From positions 1,054,001 to 1,118,000 of the forward strand of contig OZ250180.1 of assembly GCA_965238215.1 (NCBI GenBank): DNA of 64,000 nucleotides, written 5' to 3'. The position numbers and the translations under genes were made by a program. The first letter of the stretch is position 1. Every line of letters starts with the position of its first letter. The notes under the pieces were generated by a model. That model ran no database searches, had not been told where the DNA came from, and saw only the letters and a program-made list of their open reading frames with translations. Positions 55,646-63,416 of the stretch are shown piece by piece. This DNA is from JAPULR01 sp965238215. Its GTDB lineage: Bacteria; Chloroflexota; Dehalococcoidia; Lucifugimonadales; GCA-2712585.

Positions 55646-56499
55646 GCGAGCCGGCCCCCCAGGCGGTAGCGCAACAACGCCCAGGACCCGGCAGGCACCA
55701 GGAGGGAAGCCACGTAGAGCTTGGCGAGGTCACCGGGGATGAAGGGATAGAGTCCCCACGGGAGTACATTTTTCCATTCTACGAAGAAGCCCAACTGGAG
55801 CAGACCTGGCACATAGAGAAGGACGTTGCCCAAGAGCATGGCTACGAGAAGGGGCGCGCCCCTGTTCCAGCCCCGTTCGACCATGAATCCTGCCAGGAGC
55901 GCCGCCGCTACGAAGCCTATGATGTAGCCTCCGCTGCTGAGCTGCCACACGAGCCCGAAGGCTCCGCCGGCGTAGACGTGCATCCCGGCCATGCCCTGGA
56001 CGAGGTACATTAGGGTGGCGAGCATTCCCAGACGGGCGCCCAGCACGGCCCCGGTGAGCAGAACGGCCAGGGTCTGTCCCGTAATCGGCACCGGGTTATC
56101 CCCGAAGTTTATGGAAATTCGGGCGAAGAGGGTGATGAGGAAACTGAAGGCGATGACGCGAACGGCGTCTCCCAGGAGTTCCGTCCATGCTGCGTACTCT
56201 GTGGGCGCCGCGGTGAACGTCGCAACTCGGCCAGAAGTAGAGCCAAAGAGTCCCCTCGCCACGTGCCCTACGTACGCCAAGCCAAGACCAATGCCCAGAA
56301 CTATGCCCAGATTTTTGGCACCGTCTTTCAGGACGCTCGACCAGGAGAAGGGACTTACGAGGGTGAAGGACGTGGGGAAGAGTGCTTCAAAGGACGCCGC
56401 CAATAGCCCCAACAGCAAGGCGAGGCCCGCATAAGTGGTTATACTTGGCTCGGGCAGAAGAGCCTTGGAGAGGGTTGCTGTTCTTTCCTCCGTTATCAA
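55636..56499 (-). CDS. bioY: BioY-family biotin transporter with N-terminal extension
   Basis: A 287-residue membrane protein. The BioY core starts around residue 110 with ARISINFGDNPVPITGQTLA, VLGARLGMLATLMYLVQGMAG and GGYIIGFVAAALLAGFMVER. It imports biotin as the S component of an ECF transporter or alone. Typical BioY proteins are ~190 residues; here about 95 extra N-terminal residues contain one or two further hydrophobic segments (YAGLALLLGLLAASFEALF, NLGIVLGIGLGLAYVGHVA). No bioM/bioN genes are adjacent. Confidence 0.9.
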   Translation of the reverse strand: MITEERTATLSKALLPEPSITTYAGLALLLGLLAASFEALFPTSFTLVSPFSWSSVLKDGAKNLGIVLGIGLGLAYVGHVARGLFGSTSGRVATFTAAPTEYAAWTELLGDAVRVIAFSFLITLFARISINFGDNPVPITGQTLAVLLTGAVLGARLGMLATLMYLVQGMAGMHVYAGGAFGLVWQLSSGGYIIGFVAAALLAGFMVERGWNRGAPLLVAMLLGNVLLYVPGLLQLGFFVEWKNVLPWGLYPFIPGDLAKLYVASLLVPAGSWALLRYRLGGRLAWT

Positions 56500-56665
56500 A
56501 CGGTCCTCCTGACTAGGACGAGATTTTGGCTGAAGTATAATGACCGCCTCCTTTGGCAGTCAACGGCTGAGGGGCTTTCGATTCTTTTAAGGATTGTATT
56601 GGGGTGAGGTGATGGTGGGGAAAGGGGATCCGGTGAAGGGTAGGGTCGCTTAGATTCAGCCCCGG

Positions 56666-56820
56666 AAACGAATGGGGTTTCGGGATATTCGTTTTATTGA
56701 CTTAAGCTTTGGGGAAGATTTTTACCTAATCACAATAATTGGGGCTAATTAAGGTAGGTCAGGCGTCTATCAAATTAATTTTGGGGGACTATTCGTTATA
56801 TTCCCTGGTGGAAACGAATC
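56666..56820. repeat. Intergenic AAACGAAT motifs in two inverted pairs
   Basis: Within the ~590-bp gap 56500-57088. AAACGAAT (56666-56673) and ATTCGTTT (56687-56694) form a perfect inverted pair with a 13-base spacer. ATTCGTTA (56791-56798) and AAACGAAT (56812-56819) form a second pair, in the opposite order, also with a 13-base spacer. The rest of the gap is AT-rich with no credible gene. The regular spacing suggests a dimeric DNA-binding protein. Confidence 0.55.
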
Positions 56821-57021
56821 GTAGAATTTTGCAAGGCTGTCGCATGCCTGAAGGGTGCGATGGGGTCGACAGGGAGCGTGATGGTGCGGCGGATTTATTC
56901 ATGGAGGTAGGTTAGCAGAGGAGCGAGCGGTCCGACAATGGGGAAATGGCAGGGGAAAGTTGATGGGTGACGCAACACTTTTAGGGTAAAGAGGAGTTGC
57001 GGACGAGGAGTGGCCAACGTC

Positions 57022-57051
57022 TTGACACCATTCCGTCGTGGGTGCTAGAGT
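57022..57051 (+). promoter_or_regulatory. CIRCE-like operator overlapping the hrcA promoter
   Basis: TTGACACCA (57022-57030), nine bases, then GGGTGCTAG (57040-57048). CIRCE is TTAGCACTC-N9-GAGTGCTAA; spacing is exact, with 5 of 9 and 7 of 9 matches in the half-sites. TTGACA also serves as a -35, with TAGAGT 18 bases on as a possible -10. HrcA binding here would give autoregulation by heat shock. Confidence 0.5.
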
Positions 57052-57088
57052 CGAAAAATCCCCTCAAAACGTTCGGCTGGAGTGCCCA

Positions 57089-58126
57089 ATGGCTCCACAG
57101 CAAGACATGCCGGCATCGAGACGCCGGACCTATGCCATCCTCAGAACTCTGGTTGAAGAGTACATCGGTACTGCTTCTCCAGTACCTTCGGAGCTTATCG
57201 CACGCCGCTCTCCAGTCAAGGTGAGTCCCGCCACGGTCAGAAACAAGATGGCGGAGTTGGAGGAGAAGGGCTACATACTCCGACCCCACATCTCCTCCGG
57301 CGGCATTCCCTCAAGCAAGGGGTACCGCTTCTATGTAGACACCCTAGACGAGGGTTTGGAGCCACCCCAGGAAACCAAGCGTTGGATAGTCAACCGATTC
57401 CAGCGGGTAGAGCGGGAGGCGGAGGCCTGGATTGGCATGGCGTCTACGGTACTTTCAGAACTCTCGCGCAACGTGGCCATAGTCACCTATCCCAAAACCC
57501 CAGCGCCTCGCGTGCGCTACGTTCATCTAGTGCTCATCGAGGAGTTTCTTGCTCTGCTGATTTTGGTGTTGGAAGAGGCTCGCCTCAAGAAGCACCTGAT
57601 CCCATTGGAAAGCCCGGGAGACCAGGAGAACCTGACCACCGTGGCGAACAAGCTTACCGACGTGTATACGGGCCTCACCTACAAGGAGATTATGGCGAAG
57701 ACCGTAGAGCTTACCCCCTTAGAGTCCGTAGTTACCCAGGGGGCCCTCTCCGCGCTTAAAGAGGACGCCAAAAGGTCCGCCGCCGAGTACATCCTCAACG
57801 GCCTGCGACTTCTCCTGAGTCAACCGGAGTTCGACGGCCGGGGGAAGGCGCAGGAAGTACTGGAGGTGCTGGAGGAGCGGACTCTAGTTAATCGCATCCT
57901 TGCCGGAGCGCCTGGCCACGGCGATGTGACACTTGTCGTGGGGGACGAAAATGACGAAGAAAGCCTTAAGCCATTCAGCATAGTCCTATGCCAGTATGGC
58001 GCGCCTGAAGAGAGTTCGGGCGCCGTGGCCGTGGTAGGCCCGCCACGGATGGCATACGCCAACGTGATCGGTGGAATGCGCTTTCTCTCCAACTACATGG
58101 GGGACTTGATCGCCCACGCCCGCTAG
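57089..58126 (+). CDS. hrcA: Heat-inducible transcription repressor HrcA
   Basis: A 345-residue repressor of heat-shock genes. The winged helix is at residues ~10-75 (RRTYAILRTLVEEYIGTASP, SPATVRNKMAELEEKGYILR, HISSGGIPSSKGYRFYVD); the GAF-like and insert domains follow, ending NVIGGMRFLSNYMGDLIAHA. The ATG at 57089 lies 7 bases after GGAG. It is upstream of dnaJ and prmA in one direction; dnaK and grpE, the usual members, are not here. Confidence 0.92.
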   Translation: MAPQQDMPASRRRTYAILRTLVEEYIGTASPVPSELIARRSPVKVSPATVRNKMAELEEKGYILRPHISSGGIPSSKGYRFYVDTLDEGLEPPQETKRWIVNRFQRVEREAEAWIGMASTVLSELSRNVAIVTYPKTPAPRVRYVHLVLIEEFLALLILVLEEARLKKHLIPLESPGDQENLTTVANKLTDVYTGLTYKEIMAKTVELTPLESVVTQGALSALKEDAKRSAAEYILNGLRLLLSQPEFDGRGKAQEVLEVLEERTLVNRILAGAPGHGDVTLVVGDENDEESLKPFSIVLCQYGAPEESSGAVAVVGPPRMAYANVIGGMRFLSNYMGDLIAHAR

Positions 58127-58230
58127 CAACCCGCTACCAACTTCCGAAACCGCTAAACCCGGCCGCTTGAGACAACCGCCCTATTCTTCGTATACTAGGG
58201 GAAGTTGCATACATCTTATTGGGGCGGGTT

Positions 58231-59361
58231 TTGACAAAGCAAGACTACTACGAAATATTGGGCATATCCAAGGAAGCTTCGGAAGAGGATGTCCGGAAGA
58301 GCTTCCGAAAGAAGGCCTTGGAATTTCACCCCGACCGGAACAAGGATCCCGGCGCGGAGCAGAAGTTCAAAGAGGTCAACGAAGCCTACCAGATCCTCAT
58401 GGACTCGGAGAAGCGGGCGCGCTACGATCGGTATGGCCATGCCGGTCTGGGCCCAGAGGCCGGATTCGCCCGGGACTTCGAGGGATTCGACATCTTCGGG
58501 GGCCTAGGGGATGTCTTCGATTCCTTCTTTGGCGGCTTCAGTTCGCAGGCAAGGAACGCCCCCCGCCAGGGCGCTGACCTTCGGGACCGAGTGGTGCTCA
58601 CCTTCGAGGAAGCCTACTTTGGCGCGGACAAGGAAGTGACGGTTCATCGCACGGAGGTGTGCGGTCGCTGCAAGGGACTCCGCAGCGAGCCGGGAACCGC
58701 CGTCAACAAGTGCGACCCTTGCCGCGGAAGTGGGAGCGTTCGCCGTGCCCAACGGGGCCTCTTCGGCCAGTTCGTTCAGGTAGTACCGTGCCCGACCTGC
58801 CGAGGGGAAGGTTCCACAATCGAAACTCCGTGCACGGAGTGCAGGGGCATGGGCAGAGAACAAGCCGAAGTTTCACGGGTAGTGAAGGTGCCCCCGGGCG
58901 TGGAGGACGGTATGCAGGTGCGCCTCACCGGAGAGGGCGACGTGGGCTACAACGGCGGACCCGCCGGCAACCTCTACGTAGATATTTCGGTGCTCCCCCA
59001 TAGCCTATTCCAGAGGAACGGGGCAAATCTGCATCTGGAAGTCCCAATAAACTTCGCTCAAGCCGTGATGGGAACGGAAATAACCATCCCGCTGATAAAC
59101 GGGAGTGAGACGTTTAAGGTGCCCGCGGGAACTCAGCCCGGGGTCGTTTTTGCACTGAGGGCCAAGGGTATGCCCAAAATCGGCTCTCGCGGCCGCGGAG
59201 ACTTGCTAGTGACGATTTCGTTGGATATTCCCACCAAGCTGGACGCGGAACAGACACTGGCCCTGGAGGCTCTAGCCGAGACCATGGCTTGGAATAACGG
59301 CAATTTCCTCAGGGGCAAGGGGATCTTCGACCGGATGAAGGATGCCTTCACCGGCTCTTAA
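58231..59361 (+). CDS. dnaJ: Chaperone protein DnaJ
   Basis: A co-chaperone of ~376 residues stimulating DnaK. The J domain (residues ~3-70) has DYYEILGISKEASEEDVRKS and the HPD motif in EFHPDRNKD. A short Gly/Phe region (GFDIFGGLGDVFDSFFGGF) follows. The zinc region has four Cys pairs (CGRCKG, CDPCRGSG, CPTCRGEG, CTECRGMG); the first lacks the final Gly-x-Gly. The C-terminal substrate domains have GNLYVDISVLPHSLFQRNGA. It starts at TTG 58231 so that MTKQDYYE matches the family; a TTG four codons earlier is possible. It lies about 100 bases after hrcA. Confidence 0.93.
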   Translation: MTKQDYYEILGISKEASEEDVRKSFRKKALEFHPDRNKDPGAEQKFKEVNEAYQILMDSEKRARYDRYGHAGLGPEAGFARDFEGFDIFGGLGDVFDSFFGGFSSQARNAPRQGADLRDRVVLTFEEAYFGADKEVTVHRTEVCGRCKGLRSEPGTAVNKCDPCRGSGSVRRAQRGLFGQFVQVVPCPTCRGEGSTIETPCTECRGMGREQAEVSRVVKVPPGVEDGMQVRLTGEGDVGYNGGPAGNLYVDISVLPHSLFQRNGANLHLEVPINFAQAVMGTEITIPLINGSETFKVPAGTQPGVVFALRAKGMPKIGSRGRGDLLVTISLDIPTKLDAEQTLALEALAETMAWNNGNFLRGKGIFDRMKDAFTGS

Positions 59362-59434
59362 GCCGAAATCCCCCTCTGTATGACCGACGCCAACTTTCAC
59401 ATTTCTCCCCACCGTCTCCGCTGTTATTGATACG

Positions 59435-60301
59435 GTGGAGTGGCTGGAGCTTAGCGTTCAGGTACCGCCCGAGTTCGTAGAGCCGGTTTCCTACCTCTTC
59501 GGGCGTTACGGCAATGGGCTTTCCATAGAGAAGGTGGAAAACGGCGAGGTGCTGCTCAGGACCTACGTAACCTCGACCGCCACCCAGAAGCGCGCCAGAA
59601 TAGAGATAGGCGTGAAGCTCATCGGCTCCCTGCGACCAATGGTAGGACTGTGCGTCAGAAAGATTGAGGAAACCAACTGGCAGGAGGCTTGGAAAGACCA
59701 GTTCACCCTGCTGCGGGTGGGCCGCCGACTGGTTATCAAGCCTCCCTGGATTCCTTACGAGGCTCGCGACAGCGAACTCGTATTGGAGATCGACCCGGGG
59801 TTGGCCTTCGGCACCGGTCATCACCCTACGACGCAAATGGTCCTGGAAGATCTCGAGAGGCTGTCACCCGCGGGAATGAGGGTCCTGGACGTGGGTACGG
59901 GTTCCGGGGTGCTCAGCGTAGCCGCGGTCAGGTTGGGCGCTATGAAGGTGACGGCGTTGGACGTTGACCCAACCGCCGTCAGGATGGCCCGCCGCGCTAT
60001 CAGGGCCAACAAGGTGGCCGATAGGGTGAGTTTGGGCCGCGGTTCCCTCCCTCACAGCCTGGCACCCGCCGACGCATTCCATCTTGCCCTAGCCAACATC
60101 AGCGCGAAGGTGATATCCAACTTGGCGCCGGAAATACTTCGCTGCCTTGGACCAGGAGGCATTCTAGTGACGGGCGGATTCCTCGACAAGCAGGAGGAAC
60201 AGGTGGCGCAGCAGCTCAGGGACGTGGGATTTTGCATTGGAAACCGCCGCGCCATGGAGGACTGGGTGACGCTGGAAGCGATGAAGCCAGCGGCGGGCTG
60301 A
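59435..60301 (+). CDS. prmA: Ribosomal protein L11 methyltransferase
   Basis: A 288-residue SAM-dependent enzyme that methylates L11. The N-terminal substrate domain ends with ETNWQEAWKDQF. The class I methyltransferase core has IDPGLAFGTGHHPTTQMVLE, motif I VLDVGTGSGVLSVAAVRLGA, ALDVDPTAVRMARRAI and the NPPY-like LALANISAKVI. It starts at GTG 59435. The order hrcA-dnaJ-prmA is a known heat-shock arrangement in several phyla. Confidence 0.93.
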   Translation: MEWLELSVQVPPEFVEPVSYLFGRYGNGLSIEKVENGEVLLRTYVTSTATQKRARIEIGVKLIGSLRPMVGLCVRKIEETNWQEAWKDQFTLLRVGRRLVIKPPWIPYEARDSELVLEIDPGLAFGTGHHPTTQMVLEDLERLSPAGMRVLDVGTGSGVLSVAAVRLGAMKVTALDVDPTAVRMARRAIRANKVADRVSLGRGSLPHSLAPADAFHLALANISAKVISNLAPEILRCLGPGGILVTGGFLDKQEEQVAQQLRDVGFCIGNRRAMEDWVTLEAMKPAAG

Positions 60302-60327
60302 CGGCCCTCCGCTGATACGATGCCCGT

Positions 60328-61329
60328 CTACTCGGAACGGGGAGGGCGTCCCATCAACCGGGCGACAGCTTCGTTCAACTCCAACCCCTCAAAGAGAATC
60401 TGGTGGATGGCCTCTACGATGGGCATTTCCACGTCCAGCCTCCGCGCCAGCGTCAGGGCCGCCGCCGTTGTGTGCACCCCCTCCGCCACGTTTTCCATTG
60501 CCTCCAGAATCTCGCTAAGTGTCCGGCCCTTCGCCAACTCCTCCCCTACGTACCTGTTCCGACTGAGGCGGCTGAAGCAGGTGGCTGCTACGTCTCCCAA
60601 CCCTGCCAGTCCAGCAAAGGTTAGAGGATTAGCACCCGCGTCTACCCCCAAACGCGTAATTTCGGCCAAGCCGCGGGTAATGAACGCCGCCTTCGCGTTG
60701 TCGCCGTAGCCCAGACCGTCGCAGATGCCGCTGCCCAGAGCGATGATGTTCTTCAGCGCGCCCGCCAGCTCCACGCCAATAACGTCGTCGTTGGTATACA
60801 CCCTGAAACTGGGGGACATTAGCAGCCGCTGCACTCTCTTGGCTGCCTCCAAGTCGCCGCTGGCAACAACCGTCGAGGCGGGTTTGCCGGCGATTATTTC
60901 CTTCGCCAGGTTGGGGCCAGAAAGAACACAATACCGACGGGCCAAGCTTATTGGCATCTCTCTTGCAAAGACGGCGCTCATGGGCTTTCCGGTCTGCATC
61001 TCCAACCCTTTCGCTGCACTCACAGCAATGGCGTTGGCACCCAAGCTGTCTCGAATCCATAGCAGATTTTGGCGGAACCTCTGGGAAGGGACGGCCAGGA
61101 TGACCACATCGGCATCGGCGAGGGCCTCAGACGTCGAGGCCGTAATTTCCAGAGCGGACGGCAGAGGCGTTCCGGGAAGAAAGCGGCGGTTCTCCCCTTC
61201 CTTCCGCAATTGGCGCGCTTCATCCTCCGTCCGTGCCAACAGCGCGGTCCGAACGCCGTTGCTGCATAGTTGAAGGGCGAGCGTGGTACCCCAGGTGGTA
61301 GTCCCGACTACGGCAGCCTTGGTCGACAT
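60328..61329 (-). CDS. gpsA: Glycerol-3-phosphate dehydrogenase [NAD(P)+]
   Basis: A 333-residue enzyme making sn-glycerol-3-phosphate from DHAP for phospholipids. The nucleotide loop is AAVVGTTTWGTTLALQL, in which the usual G-x-G-x-W-G reads G-T-T-T-W-G, so one Gly is replaced by Thr. ILAVPSQRFRQNL, SAAKGLEMQTGKPMS, LSGPNLAKEII and the Lys of GALKNIIALGSGICDGLGYG are standard. It lies 3 bases after plsY, which uses its product. Confidence 0.94.
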   Translation of the reverse strand: MSTKAAVVGTTTWGTTLALQLCSNGVRTALLARTEDEARQLRKEGENRRFLPGTPLPSALEITASTSEALADADVVILAVPSQRFRQNLLWIRDSLGANAIAVSAAKGLEMQTGKPMSAVFAREMPISLARRYCVLSGPNLAKEIIAGKPASTVVASGDLEAAKRVQRLLMSPSFRVYTNDDVIGVELAGALKNIIALGSGICDGLGYGDNAKAAFITRGLAEITRLGVDAGANPLTFAGLAGLGDVAATCFSRLSRNRYVGEELAKGRTLSEILEAMENVAEGVHTTAAALTLARRLDVEMPIVEAIHQILFEGLELNEAVARLMGRPPRSE

Positions 61330-61332
61330 CTG

Positions 61333-62043
61333 CTAGCTAGACTCGCTGGGCTTCGCCCGTTCACCCAATCGAGGCTCCGTCCCATCCCTTAGCCTCCGGA
61401 TATTGTCGGAGTGCTGCCAAAAGATGATGAACCCGCCAACTCCAAAATAGACGACATACACAACGGAGAAATCGAAAAAGATTATCTGTACAACTGCAGC
61501 GGCTACGGCTGTGGTCACGCCCGACAGAGACGCCAGCGATACGTATCTGCTAAGGAATACCGTAACGCCCCAGGCCAGAACGCACAAAGCCAAAGCTATG
61601 GGAGAAATCACCAGGACGGCACCGGCGGCCGGCACGATGCCGCGACCACCTTTTAAGCCAAGAAATAGCGACCAGTTGTGCCCAACCAACACAAGCAGGC
61701 CCGCTGTCACGTTCGCTGCGGCGTCCCCGGAAACAACCTTCGCCAGCAAGACCGCAAGCGCACCTTTGGTCAAATCGAGAAGGAGCACCAGCGCGGCGCT
61801 TTTCAGCCCGCCCGTACGCAGGACGTTGCTGGCGCCGGTCCGACCGCTCCCGTGCTCTCGCACGTCCACCCCATGGAAAAGCCTGACCACCAGAAATCCC
61901 CAGGGCACCGAACCCAGCACGTAGGCCAAAGGCGCCAGGATCAGGTACTGGGCCAGCGGTTGCGAAGTGTCCATGCCCAACGCTATGGCCAGCACCCACG
62001 CCGCCAGAAGCGGCGGAACCGCCAAGGGCAGCGCGTACTTCAT
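61333..62043 (-). CDS. plsY: Acyl-phosphate:glycerol-3-phosphate acyltransferase
   Basis: A 236-residue membrane acyltransferase for the first acylation in phospholipid synthesis. The three motifs are GSVPWGFLVVRL near residue 43, GSGRTGASNVLRTGG (usually GSGNxGATN), and GHNWSLFLGLKGGRGIVPAAG (usually GHxxPVFLxFKGGKG). About 35 extra N-terminal residues add one hydrophobic segment. Its ATG overlaps the der stop by ATGA. Confidence 0.93.
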   Translation of the reverse strand: MKYALPLAVPPLLAAWVLAIALGMDTSQPLAQYLILAPLAYVLGSVPWGFLVVRLFHGVDVREHGSGRTGASNVLRTGGLKSAALVLLLDLTKGALAVLLAKVVSGDAAANVTAGLLVLVGHNWSLFLGLKGGRGIVPAAGAVLVISPIALALCVLAWGVTVFLSRYVSLASLSGVTTAVAAAVVQIIFFDFSVVYVVYFGVGGFIIFWQHSDNIRRLRDGTEPRLGERAKPSESS

Positions 62044-63416
62044 CTAGACCTCTTGCTACGCTTGAATACCAGCCTCAGATGGGTTTGTCGAAAGTCGAAG
62101 GCAGCCCTTATCCGGTTCTCAAGGTACCGACGATACGAGAAATGGATCTTAGTGTCGTTGACGTTCAATACAAAAGTCGGAGGGTTCACTCCGACCTGCC
62201 GAACGTTTCGAATGGCCACTCGACGCCTGCCCATTGAAGCCGGCGGCTGGTTGGCCATAGCGTCCAGAAGCACCCGCTGAAGCTTTCCGTGGGGTACCAC
62301 TCGCTGTCGCTCCTGGTGGACGTCCAGGGCAAGCCGCAGCAGATCGTCGATTCCCTCCTCATTCAGAGCCGACGTGAATACGATAGGTACGTAGGGCATG
62401 AAGTGCAGCCGGCGCCGAACCGTCCAGAGGGCCTCCTCCTGGGCCGTGCCGGTGGGATCATCCACCAGGTCCCACTTGTTTACGACGGCCACAACCCCCT
62501 TGAAGCTCTCCGACGCATAGCCGAAGACGTGGGCGTCCTGGGCCGTGGCTAACTCCGAAGCGTCCATGACAAGAAAAGCAACGTCGCAGCGCTGAATGGC
62601 ACGAAAGGCCCGCAGCACACTATACCGCTCGATTCCCTGCCGAACCTGCCCCCGACGCCGGATACCCGCCGTATCTATCAGAACCATGGGACGACCCTCA
62701 AACTCGAAGCGGGTGTCCAAGCTGTCCCGAGTTGTTCCCGCAATCTCGCTTACAATGGCCCGCTCCTCTCCCAGAATGGCGTTCAACAGCATGGACTTGC
62801 CCACGTTGGTCCGCCCCAAGATGGCGACGCGTGGGACGCCAACTTCCTCCTCTTCCGGCTCTTGCGGGGGAAGAAGCGCGGCCGTCCTGTCCATAAGGTC
62901 GTGGATGCCCAGATTATGGTAGGCGCTGACGTATAAGGGCTCGTCCAATCCCAAGCCGTAGAACTCCGCCGCCGAAAGCTCACGCTTCTGATTGTCTACC
63001 TTGTTAACGATTGTTATGGCAGGCTTCTCGCGGCGGCGAATCTGCAAGGCTATCTCCTGGTCAACCGGGTTAATTCCCGCCGCACCGTCTACCAGGAAGA
63101 ACAGCAGGTCCGCATCCTCGATGGCCGTTTCGACCTGGGCCCGCACCTTACCCTTGAGGGGGTCTTCGCCCGGAGGTTCGAGCCCACCCGTGTCCACCAA
63201 CGTGAAAGACAGGTCGTCCCACTCCACCTGCCCGATAATTCTATCGCGGGTGGTGCCGGGAACGTCGGTCACCACCGCCGCCCGGCGGCCCACCAGACGG
63301 TTGAACAGCGTAGACTTGCCGACGTTCGGCCTGCCGATTATGGCTACAAGCGGTTTAGTCATCATATTAGTTCCAAGGGGGCCCGGCGGACTTTCAGCAT
63401 TTGAGTTAGTCTCCAT
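62040..63416 (-). CDS. der: Ribosome-assembly GTPase Der (EngA)
   Basis: A 458-residue double GTPase needed for 50S assembly. The first G domain has IIGRPNVGKSTLFNRL, DVPGTTRD, DTGG and NKVD. The second has ILGRTNVGKSMLLNAI (Thr and Met instead of the usual Pro and Ser), EIAGTTRDS, DTAG and NKWDL. A C-terminal KH-like domain follows (PPTFVLNVNDTKIHFSYRRY). Start at ATG 63416, overlapping argF; an ATG at 63365 just before the first domain is equally possible. Upstream of plsY and gpsA in one run. Confidence 0.93.
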   Translation of the reverse strand: METNSNAESPPGPLGTNMMTKPLVAIIGRPNVGKSTLFNRLVGRRAAVVTDVPGTTRDRIIGQVEWDDLSFTLVDTGGLEPPGEDPLKGKVRAQVETAIEDADLLFFLVDGAAGINPVDQEIALQIRRREKPAITIVNKVDNQKRELSAAEFYGLGLDEPLYVSAYHNLGIHDLMDRTAALLPPQEPEEEEVGVPRVAILGRTNVGKSMLLNAILGEERAIVSEIAGTTRDSLDTRFEFEGRPMVLIDTAGIRRRGQVRQGIERYSVLRAFRAIQRCDVAFLVMDASELATAQDAHVFGYASESFKGVVAVVNKWDLVDDPTGTAQEEALWTVRRRLHFMPYVPIVFTSALNEEGIDDLLRLALDVHQERQRVVPHGKLQRVLLDAMANQPPASMGRRRVAIRNVRQVGVNPPTFVLNVNDTKIHFSYRRYLENRIRAAFDFRQTHLRLVFKRSKRSR

